Part shown: positions 1-4,930 of the stretch, one piece after another
How positions within the stretch are numbered: position 1 is the stretch's first letter
Layout of the letters: each line of letters starts with the position of its first letter
DNA from: Candidatus Saccharimonadota bacterium
GTDB lineage: Bacteria > Patescibacteriota > Saccharimonadia > UBA4664
Assembly (NCBI GenBank): GCA_029237755.1
Contig: JAQZBT010000094.1
Span: forward strand, 1 to 6,514
Length of the DNA stretch: 6,514 nucleotides
Direction: 5' to 3'
Position numbers and translations under genes: made by a program
Notes under the pieces: model-generated
Seen by the model: the letters and a program-made list of their open reading frames with translations, nothing else
What the model was told of the DNA's origin: nothing
Database searches by the model: none

Positions 1-407
1 CCGCTGGGCTGGCTTCGTTGTTGACGAGGCGGTGGCCAGTCGCTCCAAATCTCGGCCTGATCGCGTCTCACCTCTTCGTTCCATTGGCAAAGATCATCGC
101 AGTAGTTGTCTGGCTTGGGCTGGAGTGGTGGCGGTTTACCGCAGCGACCGATGCAGGGGCCGGCGTTGGCAAACCTTTCGAGCTGGCAGGTGAACCCGCA
201 ATCGGGCATCGGCGCCAGCGCGGGGGCAACTTCGGTGGGCGAAGATGCATGGGCGGTGAGGGGCTTAAGACCTGGCAGAGTCGTGAAGATCTGCAGGAAC
301 ACTCCAAGCGTGGTGATTGAGAGGATGAGCACTCCGAGGAACGTTATTCCTCGCCGGCGGCTGCGGGTCCCACGCCCGTTGAGCCAGTCTTTCCTGGCGG
401 TAGTCAC
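1..407 (-). CDS. N-terminal part of an unrecognised membrane-anchored/secreted protein with three CX3C motifs (runs off left edge)
   Basis: I do not recognise this protein. The frame is open from a GTG at 407 to the window edge, giving 135 codons without a stop. Residues 1-20 are Arg/Lys-rich (RSRRRG at 15-20). A strongly hydrophobic helix follows at about 21-44, then a possible signal peptidase site at AHA-S (52-55), so the protein is probably a secreted one or a type II anchored one. After a Pro/Ala linker come three CX3C pairs: C70/C74, C85/C89 and C103/C107. A charged, Trp- and Pro-rich stretch follows. The GTG start is favoured by an AAGGGAG Shine-Dalgarno element about 5 nt upstream and by a TTGACA promoter near 545. 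The ATG-started frames over the same bases are shorter and have unnatural composition. The cysteines could form disulfides outside the cell or bind metal. The rest of the gene, and any catalytic domain, lies beyond the window. Confidence 0.72.
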   Translation of the reverse strand, partial: MTTARKDWLNGRGTRSRRRGITFLGVLILSITTLGVFLQIFTTLPGLKPLTAHASSPTEVAPALAPMPDCGFTCQLERFANAGPCIGRCGKPPPLQPKPDNYCDDLCQWNEEVRRDQAEIWSDWPPPRQQRSQPS

Positions 408-708
408 GTGGACTCCCTTCTGCGGGTTGAGAGGTGCCAAGTTTGGCCGACATGAGAACTTCCAACTAGCTGAGAGTTGTGAAGGTCCTCGTCAGCCGGT
501 GGCTTGGCGATTCTTGTCCATAGTGATTTAGCGCCTAATCCGTGTCAACGCAGCAAGCGTAATCTTTAGCATCATGGTACGGCCAGTTTTTGGCAGGCTT
601 GTCGCTAGCGCGACCTGCGCCTCGTCATTTTTACTCATTTCCCATTGAGCTTATGTCTCGGCGCTAGACGAACCGGATACGTTCGAATCCTGCGGTCATC
701 TCATTATC
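408..708. other. Intergenic region between the CX3C gene and the tRNA-Trp terminator
   Basis: I see no convincing gene here. Besides the promoter at 520-548 it holds a compact hairpin: GCAG/CTGC (593-596/615-618) enclosing GTCGC/GCGAC (601-605/610-614). It also holds a 13-nt segment at 681-693 identical to part of the T arm of the neighbouring tRNA-Trp, but in the opposite orientation. No D arm or acceptor stem could be fitted around that segment, so it is not called as a tRNA. A small structured RNA in 560-700 cannot be excluded. Confidence 0.4.
520..548 (-). promoter_or_regulatory. Putative sigma-70 promoter for the CX3C protein gene
   Basis: On the minus strand a perfect TTGACA -35 (548-543) is followed after 17 nt by a weak -10, CACTAT (525-520). 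It points at the GTG-started gene at 407 and would give a 5' leader of about 105 nt. The -35 is consensus, but the -10 matches at only three of six positions. Confidence 0.45.
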
Positions 709-745
709 AAAACAAACGGTCCACTTTATGTGGACCGTTTGTTTT
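709..745 (-). terminator. Rho-independent terminator of tRNA-Trp
   Basis: This is a perfect 16-bp inverted repeat (709-724 with 730-745) around a 5-nt loop. The minus-strand 3' arm ends in TTTGTTTT. It begins at the encoded CCA end of tRNA-Trp, sharing its last base. The stem is symmetric and flanked by A/T runs, so it may also work on the plus strand. Confidence 0.85.
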
Positions 746-821
746 GGCAGGGGTGGCAGGATTCGAACCCGCGGCCCTCGGTTTTGGAGACCGATGCTCT
801 AGCCAGCTGAGCTACACCCCT
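745..821 (-). tRNA. tRNA-Trp (anticodon CCA)
   Basis: The cloverleaf is complete. The acceptor is AGGGGTG (821-815) with CACCCCT (755-749), the discriminator is G at 748, and CCA is encoded at 747-745. The anticodon stem TCGGT/ACCGA encloses the loop CTCCAAA, giving anticodon CCA. The T arm has the usual TTCGAAT loop. The tRNA has its own promoter (841-869) and terminator (709-745), so it is a single-gene unit. A CCA anticodon fits the use of TGA as stop in this window. In many bacteria tRNA-Trp lies just upstream of secE-nusG, but no secE follows here. Confidence 0.97.
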
Positions 822-840
822 AGGTTGTGTGAACTGGCTT

Positions 841-869
841 ATTATAGTGAAACTGCCTCCGCTAGTCGA
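841..869 (-). promoter_or_regulatory. Promoter of tRNA-Trp
   Basis: On the minus strand TCGACT (869-864) and a perfect TATAAT (846-841) are separated by 17 nt. The predicted transcript start is near 834, some 13 nt before the mature 5' end of the tRNA. Confidence 0.7.
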
Positions 870-892
870 GCGTAAGGCCTGCGAGCTGTACC

Positions 893-915
893 AAAAAGCG
901 GACCTCGCGGTCCGC
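893..915 (-). terminator. Rho-independent terminator of the avtA-femAB unit
   Basis: A 7-bp GC-rich stem (898-904 with 909-915) with a 4-nt loop is followed on the minus strand by TTTTT (897-893). It lies about 100 nt past the stop of the FemAB-type gene and upstream of the tRNA-Trp promoter, so it separates the two units. I see nothing else of note in 916-1014. Confidence 0.8.
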
Positions 916-1014
916 CATTGATAGTTAAGAGCTTGTGTTTGTACCTGCAGTACTCAAATTCAGGCTCCCCTCACAACTATCTATAACGGTTATACCATTG
1001 TTAAGCATAAGGGT

Positions 1015-1980
1015 TCAAGCGGCGAGCTTGAGGGTGCTCTTGGCGGCCCGGTAGAGACGGTATTTGACCGGACGGATGGGCAGATCCCAGGTACCGGCAT
1101 ATTCCTTGACCTCGCCGCCGAAGGAGCGCTTGAAGCGGGTAAACCCGGCGCGGGGATGGTGGGGGTCATCATTGGGGGCGATACCCCAGAAGTCGAAGGT
1201 GTGGGCGCCGGCCTCCTGCGCGTCGACAACCATCTGCCACAGCAACGGGACTGCGGCTTTGTGCTCACGGTTGAGGGCTTGGAAGGCGGCGGCGTGGGCG
1301 TAGTAGCGGGTACCGGCAAAGTCAAAGGCAATGGCTCCGGCGACTGGTTGGTCTGCGGCGTAAGCGAAGTAGAGGGTGGCAGCAGAGGCAGCCGTAAGGA
1401 CCCGAATGGTGTCAGCATAGTATGAGTCGGGATAGGGGTGGAACTTGTCGCGCGCCACGGTGTCTCGCATCATGGCGAGGAAAAGTTCAATGTGGGCTTC
1501 ATAGGGCTTGGTGACCGCCTCGATGCGGATGCCGCGGCGGACCGCGCCGTTAATGAGGTTACGGTTGCTTTGCGAGATGTCGCGGCGCAGTTCCTCGGCG
1601 GAGCGGGTGAGATCAAGGGTAAGGGTGCGCTGAGGTTGGACTTCTGGCATCATCTGAGCGCTGGACTGCTTTAAGAAGGCTGGGTCAATGGGTGCGACCG
1701 GCTCGAAGCGGACGAAGTCGGCATGCAGCTCGGCGGCGGTCTCGGCTAATGACGCCAGAGCAGCCTGGAGGGCGTTGCGGTCCGTGGCGACGGGACCGTA
1801 CGGCGCGTAGAGATACTTGATGCCCCGGCCCTGCCGCAGTTGAGCCTGCCAGGCCCAACGGTTGCCCTGGGAACGGTAAGTCTCACGCCCGAAGCGTGTC
1901 TGCAGCTCAGACCAGGCGTGGCTTTGCAGTATGCCACCGCCGAGTTCGGCGACCGAATTGTCCCAGTGATTCTCTACCAT
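1015..1980 (-). CDS. FemA/FemB-family peptidoglycan bridge aminoacyltransferase
   Basis: The protein has 321 residues and belongs to the FemABX family. These cytoplasmic enzymes use aminoacyl-tRNA to add Gly, Ala or Ser to the stem peptide of the lipid-linked peptidoglycan precursor. Recognisable elements are YAPYGPV (58-64), the QRTLTLDL strand (117-124) leading into a helix and RRGI (148-151), the second GNAT-like domain with YYAHAAAFQALNRE (226-239) and FDFWGIAP (262-269), and the family signature GFTRFKRSFGGEVKEYAGTW (279-298). The length is near that of short FemX-type members, and I see no long coiled-coil insertion. The ATG at 1980 has no Shine-Dalgarno site. An extended -10 (TGTTATACT) lies just upstream, so besides readthrough from avtA, 50 nt away, the gene may have its own promoter. 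Which amino acid is transferred cannot be told from sequence. Coupling to alanine is inferred from the avtA neighbour. Confidence 0.9.
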   Translation of the reverse strand: MVENHWDNSVAELGGGILQSHAWSELQTRFGRETYRSQGNRWAWQAQLRQGRGIKYLYAPYGPVATDRNALQAALASLAETAAELHADFVRFEPVAPIDPAFLKQSSAQMMPEVQPQRTLTLDLTRSAEELRRDISQSNRNLINGAVRRGIRIEAVTKPYEAHIELFLAMMRDTVARDKFHPYPDSYYADTIRVLTAASAATLYFAYAADQPVAGAIAFDFAGTRYYAHAAAFQALNREHKAAVPLLWQMVVDAQEAGAHTFDFWGIAPNDDPHHPRAGFTRFKRSFGGEVKEYAGTWDLPIRPVKYRLYRAAKSTLKLAA

Positions 1981-2007
1981 TTACAACAACAAAAATTATG
2001 TTGCAGT

Positions 2008-2016
2008 AGTATAACA
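2008..2016 (-). promoter_or_regulatory. Putative extended -10 promoter of the FemAB-type gene
   Basis: The minus strand reads TGTTATACT, an extended -10 with TATACT at 2013-2008. It lies in the 50-nt gap after the avtA stop codon. No good -35 is visible. Transcription would start near 2001 and give a leader of about 20 nt with no Shine-Dalgarno site. Confidence 0.4.
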
Positions 2017-2030
2017 CAGGATAGCCGGGA

Positions 2031-3317
2031 TTAATTGGTTTTTATGCTAATTTTCTTTGAGGTTACGCTTGAGTAGGCTCGCTTGACTTCCTCGCCAATG
2101 ATGGCCACACCGGCATCAATTTCGGTTTGCGGGCGAGCGAAATTGAGGCGCAGGCACTCATGCTGGTGGCGCCAGTCGCGGTCGGTCAGACCCGGAAAGA
2201 AGTACTCGCCGGGGACGACAATGACGCCGCGGGCCTTGAGACGGGTGTAGAGTTCGCGGCTGGTGATGGGCAGGTTGGGTAGCCAGAGCCAGAAGAAGTA
2301 GGCGCCCTCATACTCGTGTACACGGTAAGGGGTGCCGTCGAGTTCACGGGCGAGGACGTTTTGACCGTACTCGGCCAGGCGGCGGTAGTGGGGCTGGATG
2401 TGGTCGCGGGCGGCTTTGATCAGTGAACCGTCGGCAATGGTGGCTTTGGCCAGGGCTTGACCGAGCGTGGGGCTCGCCAGACTCATCACCGTATTGGCCT
2501 TGGCCATGGCGGCGGCGATGCCGGGGCTGGAGACAAAGATGCCGACACGGGAGCTGGGCAGGCCAACCTTGGAGAGGCTCATAGAGAGAACGATGTTGTC
2601 GTTGAAGATGGGTTGGGCGGTGCCGGTGATGACGCCCGGGAAGGGCTGCCCATAGGCGTTGTCGATAATGAGAGGGATGTCGTGGGCGTCGGCCAGCTCG
2701 CTCAGGCGTTGCAGCTCCTCATTGGTGATGACGTTGCCGGTCGGGTTGGTGGGACGCGAGACGCAAATGGCGGCGATATCGGGAGTGATCTTGAGGTGGT
2801 CGAAGTCGACCATGTACTTGAAGCCGTGGTCGCCGCGGGTTTCGATGCGGGGCTTGGCCGAGACGAACATGTCGTCTGTGATGCCCTGGTCGGCGTAGCC
2901 GATGTACTCGGGCGTGAGCGGGAAAAGAATGCGGCGCGTGCCTCCCGTGCTCTCCCCTGCCAGGAGGTTAAAGAGGGTGAAGAAGCCGGTCTGGCTGCCG
3001 GCGGTGATAGTGACGTTAGCCGGTGTAATGCCCCAACCGTACTGGTCGTTGAGAAGTTTGACGATGGCCTGGATGAATGCCGGGTGGCCCTGGGGCGGGT
3101 CGTAGTTGGTGATGGCGGCGCGGAATTCGTCGCGGTTGGCCAGGAGCCGGGCCATGTGAGTCTCAAACAGCGACTGCACCTCCGGAATCGCGGCCGGGTT
3201 GCCGCCGCCCAACATGGCGACATGGTCACCCTTGGCGAGCGCGTTGCCGAGGTCGTCCATCAGCTCGACGATTGACGGGTCGGTGGTGATCTTGCGGCCG
3301 AAGTTTGAGAATTGCAT
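2031..3317 (-). CDS. avtA: Valine-pyruvate (alanine-valine) aminotransferase
   Basis: This 428-residue fold-type I PLP aminotransferase is close along its whole length to E. coli AvtA (about 417 residues as I recall it). The enzyme transfers an amino group between alanine/pyruvate and valine/2-ketoisovalerate in the cytoplasm. Landmarks include the N-terminal FSNFGRK, MLGGGNPA (35-42), the NYDPPQG substrate loop (71-77), LFPLTPEYIGYAD (131-143), SRPTNPTGNVIT (187-198), IIDNAYGQPFPG (217-228), SMSLSKVGLPSSRVGI with PLP lysine K250 (245-260), EGAYFFWLW (337-345), and R390 in LRLNF as the expected carboxylate-binding Arg. The ATG at 3317 gives the family N terminus and has AAGGG upstream (3332-3328). 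A leader with an apparent attenuator (3343-3442) precedes it, and the FemAB-type gene follows after 50 nt. The C-terminal tail (415-428), rich in Lys and Ser, appears extra. The physiological role may be making L-alanine for the cell wall rather than valine. That part is inference. Confidence 0.93.
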   Translation of the reverse strand: MQFSNFGRKITTDPSIVELMDDLGNALAKGDHVAMLGGGNPAAIPEVQSLFETHMARLLANRDEFRAAITNYDPPQGHPAFIQAIVKLLNDQYGWGITPANVTITAGSQTGFFTLFNLLAGESTGGTRRILFPLTPEYIGYADQGITDDMFVSAKPRIETRGDHGFKYMVDFDHLKITPDIAAICVSRPTNPTGNVITNEELQRLSELADAHDIPLIIDNAYGQPFPGVITGTAQPIFNDNIVLSMSLSKVGLPSSRVGIFVSSPGIAAAMAKANTVMSLASPTLGQALAKATIADGSLIKAARDHIQPHYRRLAEYGQNVLARELDGTPYRVHEYEGAYFFWLWLPNLPITSRELYTRLKARGVIVVPGEYFFPGLTDRDWRHQHECLRLNFARPQTEIDAGVAIIGEEVKRAYSSVTSKKISIKTN

Positions 3318-3339
3318 GGTAGGTGTCCCTTTTAATGAT

Positions 3340-3362
3340 AAAACCCCGCTGGTGAGCGGGGT
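3340..3362 (-). terminator. Terminator hairpin in the avtA leader (attenuator, segments 3:4)
   Basis: On the minus strand an 8-bp stem (3362-3355 with 3350-3343) with the 4-nt loop CACC runs into TTTT (3343-3340). It sits only about 25 nt before the avtA start codon and downstream of the avtA promoter, so it must be passed for avtA to be expressed. No complete gene other than the 17-codon leader lies between promoter and hairpin, which argues for an attenuator rather than a gene-end terminator. Confidence 0.75.
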
Positions 3363-3391
3363 GTGTGGTGCATGGGTAAGCAGCCCGCTCA
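3353..3391 (-). promoter_or_regulatory. Antiterminator pairing (segments 2:3) of the avtA attenuator
   Basis: Minus-strand TGAGCGGG (3391-3384) is perfectly complementary over 8 bp to CCCGCTCA (3360-3353), which is the 5' arm and loop of the terminator. The two pairings exclude each other. The TGA of segment 2 is the leader peptide stop codon, so a ribosome that finishes the leader covers segment 2 and lets the terminator form. A third pairing, GCAGCC (3415-3410, Ala codons of the leader) with GGCTGC (3385-3380), would sequester segment 2 as a 1:2 hairpin. Confidence 0.6.
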
Positions 3392-3442
3392 GGCGAGGGT
3401 GGGGAGGGCGGCTGCGAGGAGGATGGAAGTTGGGCGTTTCAT
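3389..3442 (-). CDS. Putative avtA leader peptide (17 aa, Leu/Ala-rich)
   Basis: This short frame encodes MKRPTSILLAAALPTLA and ends in TGA. It contains four Leu (all CTC), four Ala and one Ile, with ILLAAAL as a block at residues 7-13. That fits sensing of charged Ala- or Leu-tRNA ahead of an alanine/valine transaminase gene. Its ATG lies 7 nt after a -10 element, at or within one base of the predicted transcript start, so it would be translated from a leaderless mRNA. The Ala10-Ala11 codons form segment 1 of the hairpin set, and the stop codon lies in segment 2. No Shine-Dalgarno site is present. The peptide has no function of its own in this model. Chance is the alternative, but position, composition and RNA pairing agree. 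Confidence 0.58.
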   Translation of the reverse strand: MKRPTSILLAAALPTLA

Positions 3443-3449
3443 TGGGATA

Positions 3450-3477
3450 AGTGTAGCACGGGAGGCTTTGTTGGCAA
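3450..3477 (-). promoter_or_regulatory. Promoter of the avtA transcript
   Basis: On the minus strand TTGCCA (3477-3472) is followed after 16 nt by TACACT (3455-3450), with the extended -10 TGC just before it. Predicted initiation is at about 3443, one base before the leader peptide ATG. It lies downstream of the rpmG terminator, so avtA is a separate unit. Confidence 0.65.
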
Positions 3478-3498
3478 AACGGTTATGGCTGTAATGCC

Positions 3499-3524
3499 AA
3501 AAAGCCGCCTCGCGGGCGGCTTTT
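3499..3524 (-). terminator. Terminator of tRNA-Thr(GGT)-rpmG, bidirectional shape
   Basis: A perfect stem (3500-3509 with 3515-3524), GC-rich in the middle and flanked by A and T runs, encloses a 5-nt loop. The minus strand ends in TTTTT (3503-3499). It lies 18 nt past the rpmG stop codon. The symmetric A/T flanks mean it could also stop plus-strand transcription. Confidence 0.88.
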
Positions 3525-3542
3525 GTGGTATGTGAGCGTGAG

Positions 3543-3712
3543 TTACTTGGACTCTTTGAACTCGACGACTTTGCGCAGCAACTTGGAGTACTTGCGGGCA
3601 ACGATGCGGTCGGTCGTGTTCTTGGGGTTCTTGGAGGTGGTGTAGACCATGGTGGGGTCTTCCTCGGAACGCAGCGTGATGAACGGGCGGTTACGCTTGA
3701 GTTGATAATAAC

Positions 3713-3722
<10 letters not shown>
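3543..3722 (-). CDS. rpmG: 50S ribosomal protein L33, zinc-free type; start codon uncertain
   Basis: The reading frame contains the L33 core: RPFITLRS, then YTTSKNPKNTTDR, then KYSKLLRKVVEFKESK to the C terminus. The Cys-X2-Cys pairs of the zinc-binding L33 form are absent, as in E. coli RpmG. The protein is a small component of the large ribosomal subunit near the E site. The start is a problem. Between the CCA end of tRNA-Thr (3713) and the L33 core there is no in-frame ATG, GTG or TTG. The only ATG is at the residue before VYTTSKN and would remove the first beta strand. The coordinates given use TTG at 3722-3720, inside the tRNA acceptor stem, which would give 59 residues. A start at a rare codon after the tRNA, or a sequence error, is equally possible. 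The frame stays open upstream through the tRNA, so no stop limits it. The gene is surely co-transcribed with the tRNA. Confidence 0.82.
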
Positions 3723-3787
<65 letters not shown>

Positions 3788-3796
3788 GTGTGGATT

Positions 3797-3810
3797 GCCC
3801 CTGCCGGGGC
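3797..3810 (-). other. Small GC-rich hairpin in the tRNA-Thr(GGT) leader
   Basis: GCCCC (3797-3801) pairs with GGGGC (3806-3810) around a 4-nt loop, between the promoter and the tRNA. No T run follows on either strand, so it is not an intrinsic terminator. It may guide processing of the 5' leader, but this is only a guess. Confidence 0.35.
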
Positions 3811-3825
3811 GATTTCAACTAGAAA

Positions 3826-3854
3826 ACCATAGCATAATGAGAGTGATTGGGCAA
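3826..3854 (-). promoter_or_regulatory. Promoter of the tRNA-Thr(GGT)-rpmG unit
   Basis: On the minus strand TTGCCC (3854-3849), a 17-nt spacer and TATGGT (3831-3826) with extended -10 TGC just upstream. Predicted start is near 3819, about 32 nt before the tRNA. A CATAAT on the plus strand (3833-3838) overlaps it and could serve the divergent YecE-like gene, but it lacks a -35. Confidence 0.6.
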
Positions 3855-3943
3855 GGTGCTAGGGCTAGTCTGACAGATGGTCAGCTTCAGGCTTTGGTAA
3901 AGCGACGATGCGGTGACGGTGCGTCTTGGTGTAGCTTGGCGCC

Positions 3944-4702
3944 ATGATACTGATTGGCACATCGGGGTGGAGCTACAAGCACTGGATGAACCGCTTTTAT
4001 CCGACTGGGCTGGCGCCGCGGGAACAGCTGACATATCTTTCGCGGCACTTCCCTACCGTCGAGCTGAACGCGTCGTTTTATCGGCTGCCGCCGGAGTCGA
4101 ATTTTGCGAAGTGGCGGGACGATACGCCGGATGGGTTCAAGTTTTCGGTGAAGGTGCCGCGGGTGATCACGCATTTGAAGCGGTTGGCCGGTGTTGGGGA
4201 TGATTGGCGTGCGATGTTGGTGGCGGTGACGCCGCTGGCGGATAAGGTGGCGGTGTTTCTGTGCCAATTTCCGCCGAGCTTTAGGGCGACGGACGAGACG
4301 GTGGGGCGGCTGCGTGACTTTTTGACAGTGTCGCGCGGGGTGCGTATAGCGTTGGAGTTTCGGCATGCGACCTGGTTTGCGGACGAGGTGCTGGCCGAGC
4401 TGGCGCGGCAGCAGGCGTGTGTGGTGCATGCGGATTCGTCGCGCTATCCGCACACGCCCGATGAGTATGCCGCGGCTGATTTTCGCTACTACCGGCTGCA
4501 TGGGCCGAGGCAGCTGTACGCCTCGCAATACACGGATCAGGAGCTGGAGTACTGGGCGGGACTAATACGGGCGGATGTGGTGGATGGGCGGGACTCGTTC
4601 GCCTACTTCGATAACGACTTTCAGGGGTACGCAATTGAGGATGCGAAGCGTTTAACGCAAAAAGCGCAGGGGTCACCTGCGCTTGATGATGGTGCCGGGT
4701 GA
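3944..4702 (+). CDS. DUF72 (YecE-like) family protein
   Basis: This 252-residue protein shows the DUF72/YecE signatures: GTSGWSYKHW (5-14), VELNASFYRLP (39-49), KFSVKVPRVITH (66-77), LCQFPPSF (106-113), ALEFRHATWF (136-145), YYRLHGPR (182-189) and the C-terminal YFDNDFQGYAIEDAKRL (221-237). The family has a TIM-barrel-like fold, is widespread in bacteria and archaea, and has no well-established biochemical function. It is the only plus-strand gene here and has no partner. The ATG at 3944 gives the family N terminus, but no Shine-Dalgarno site precedes it. The last residues after the conserved domain (about 239-252) are encoded by DNA that forms, on the other strand, the tRNA-Tyr terminator and tRNA-Tyr 3' end. 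The stop TGA (4700-4702) lies inside the tRNA gene. The tail is therefore likely shaped by the tRNA sequence rather than by protein function. Confidence 0.9.
   Translation: MILIGTSGWSYKHWMNRFYPTGLAPREQLTYLSRHFPTVELNASFYRLPPESNFAKWRDDTPDGFKFSVKVPRVITHLKRLAGVGDDWRAMLVAVTPLADKVAVFLCQFPPSFRATDETVGRLRDFLTVSRGVRIALEFRHATWFADEVLAELARQQACVVHADSSRYPHTPDEYAAADFRYYRLHGPRQLYASQYTDQELEYWAGLIRADVVDGRDSFAYFDNDFQGYAIEDAKRLTQKAQGSPALDDGAG
4658..4684 (-). terminator. Terminator of tRNA-Tyr inside the 3' end of the YecE-like gene
   Basis: A 9-bp stem (4662-4670 with 4676-4684) with a 5-nt loop runs on the minus strand into a T run (TTTTT at 4662-4658, the first T pairing). It lies 5 nt past the CCA end of tRNA-Tyr. 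On the plus strand the stem is followed by GATGATG, so it is not a good terminator for the plus-strand gene. Confidence 0.78.
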
Positions 4703-4775
4703 GAGATTCGAACTCCCGAAGACTAATGTCAGCTGATTTACAGTCAGCCCTCGTTGGCCACTTGAGTAACCCGGC
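4690..4775 (-). tRNA. tRNA-Tyr (anticodon GTA)
   Basis: This is a class II tRNA with a long variable arm. The acceptor is GCCGGGT (4775-4769) with ACCCGGC (4700-4694), the discriminator is A at 4693, and CCA is encoded (4692-4690). The anticodon stem GCTGA/TCAGC encloses the loop CTGTAAA, giving GTA. It has its own promoter and terminator and overlaps the last codons of the opposing YecE-like gene by 13 nt. Confidence 0.97.
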
Positions 4776-4793
4776 AGAGGTTTGAACTGACAT

Positions 4794-4822
4794 ATTGTAT
4801 AACTTTTGCGTGTGCCTGCCAA
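4794..4822 (-). promoter_or_regulatory. Promoter of tRNA-Tyr
   Basis: On the minus strand TTGGCA (4822-4817) and TACAAT (4799-4794) are separated by exactly 17 nt, each matching consensus at five of six positions. Predicted start is near 4787, about 12 nt before the tRNA. No T-rich terminator separates it from tRNA-Thr(TGT), so readthrough may add to expression. Confidence 0.72.
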
Positions 4823-4849
4823 CATGCTTGGCTAGGCCTGGATGATGAA

Positions 4850-4924
4850 TGGAGCCGGCGACAGGACTCGAACCCGTAGTCTACGCATTACAAGTGCGTT
4901 GCTTTGCCATTAAGCTACGCCGTC
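4850..4924 (-). tRNA. tRNA-Thr (anticodon TGT)
   Basis: The acceptor is GACGGCG (4924-4918) with CGCCGGC (4860-4854), the discriminator is T at 4853, and CCA is encoded (4852-4850). The anticodon stem ACGCA/TGCGT encloses the loop CTTGTAA, giving TGT. The second acceptor pair is an A-G mismatch (A2 with G71) where C2-G71 is expected for threonine tRNAs. The rest of the cloverleaf is regular. The gene starts 6 nt after the stop codon of the HNH gene and has only a poor promoter of its own (CATAAT at 4935-4930, no -35). It is probably cut out of the HNH transcript. Confidence 0.94.
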
Positions 4925-4930
4925 ATGTGA

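Noticed and set aside
265..465. Minus-strand ATG frame of 66 codons near the left end
   Set aside because: It overlaps the GTG-started CX3C gene in another frame, lacks a hydrophobic segment or motif, and is less protein-like than the GTG frame, which has a Shine-Dalgarno site.
530..580. Possible 15-codon leader peptide (minus strand) upstream of the CX3C gene
   Set aside because: It overlaps the best promoter for that gene, has no Shine-Dalgarno site and is not followed by competing hairpins.
645..875. Plus-strand frame of 76 codons over tRNA-Trp
   Set aside because: Its middle part (GVAGFEPAALGFGDRCSSQL) is the typical false translation of the antisense strand of a tRNA; the region is tRNA-Trp with its promoter and terminator.
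1064..1674. Several plus-strand frames of 78 to 89 codons
   Set aside because: They are antisense to the FemAB-type gene and show only low-complexity composition.
2457..3275. Plus-strand frame of 272 codons
   Set aside because: It lies wholly antisense to avtA, which matches its family from end to end. The Gly/Asp/Val-rich composition is that of an antisense shadow in GC-rich DNA.
3869..3885. Short hairpin CTGAC/GTCAG upstream of the YecE-like gene
   Set aside because: A 5-bp stem with no T run or known motif is expected by chance; it is not counted as a regulator.
3887..4528. Minus-strand frame of 213 codons
   Set aside because: It is antisense to the YecE-like gene and consists mostly of Arg, Pro, His and Gln with no recognisable motif.
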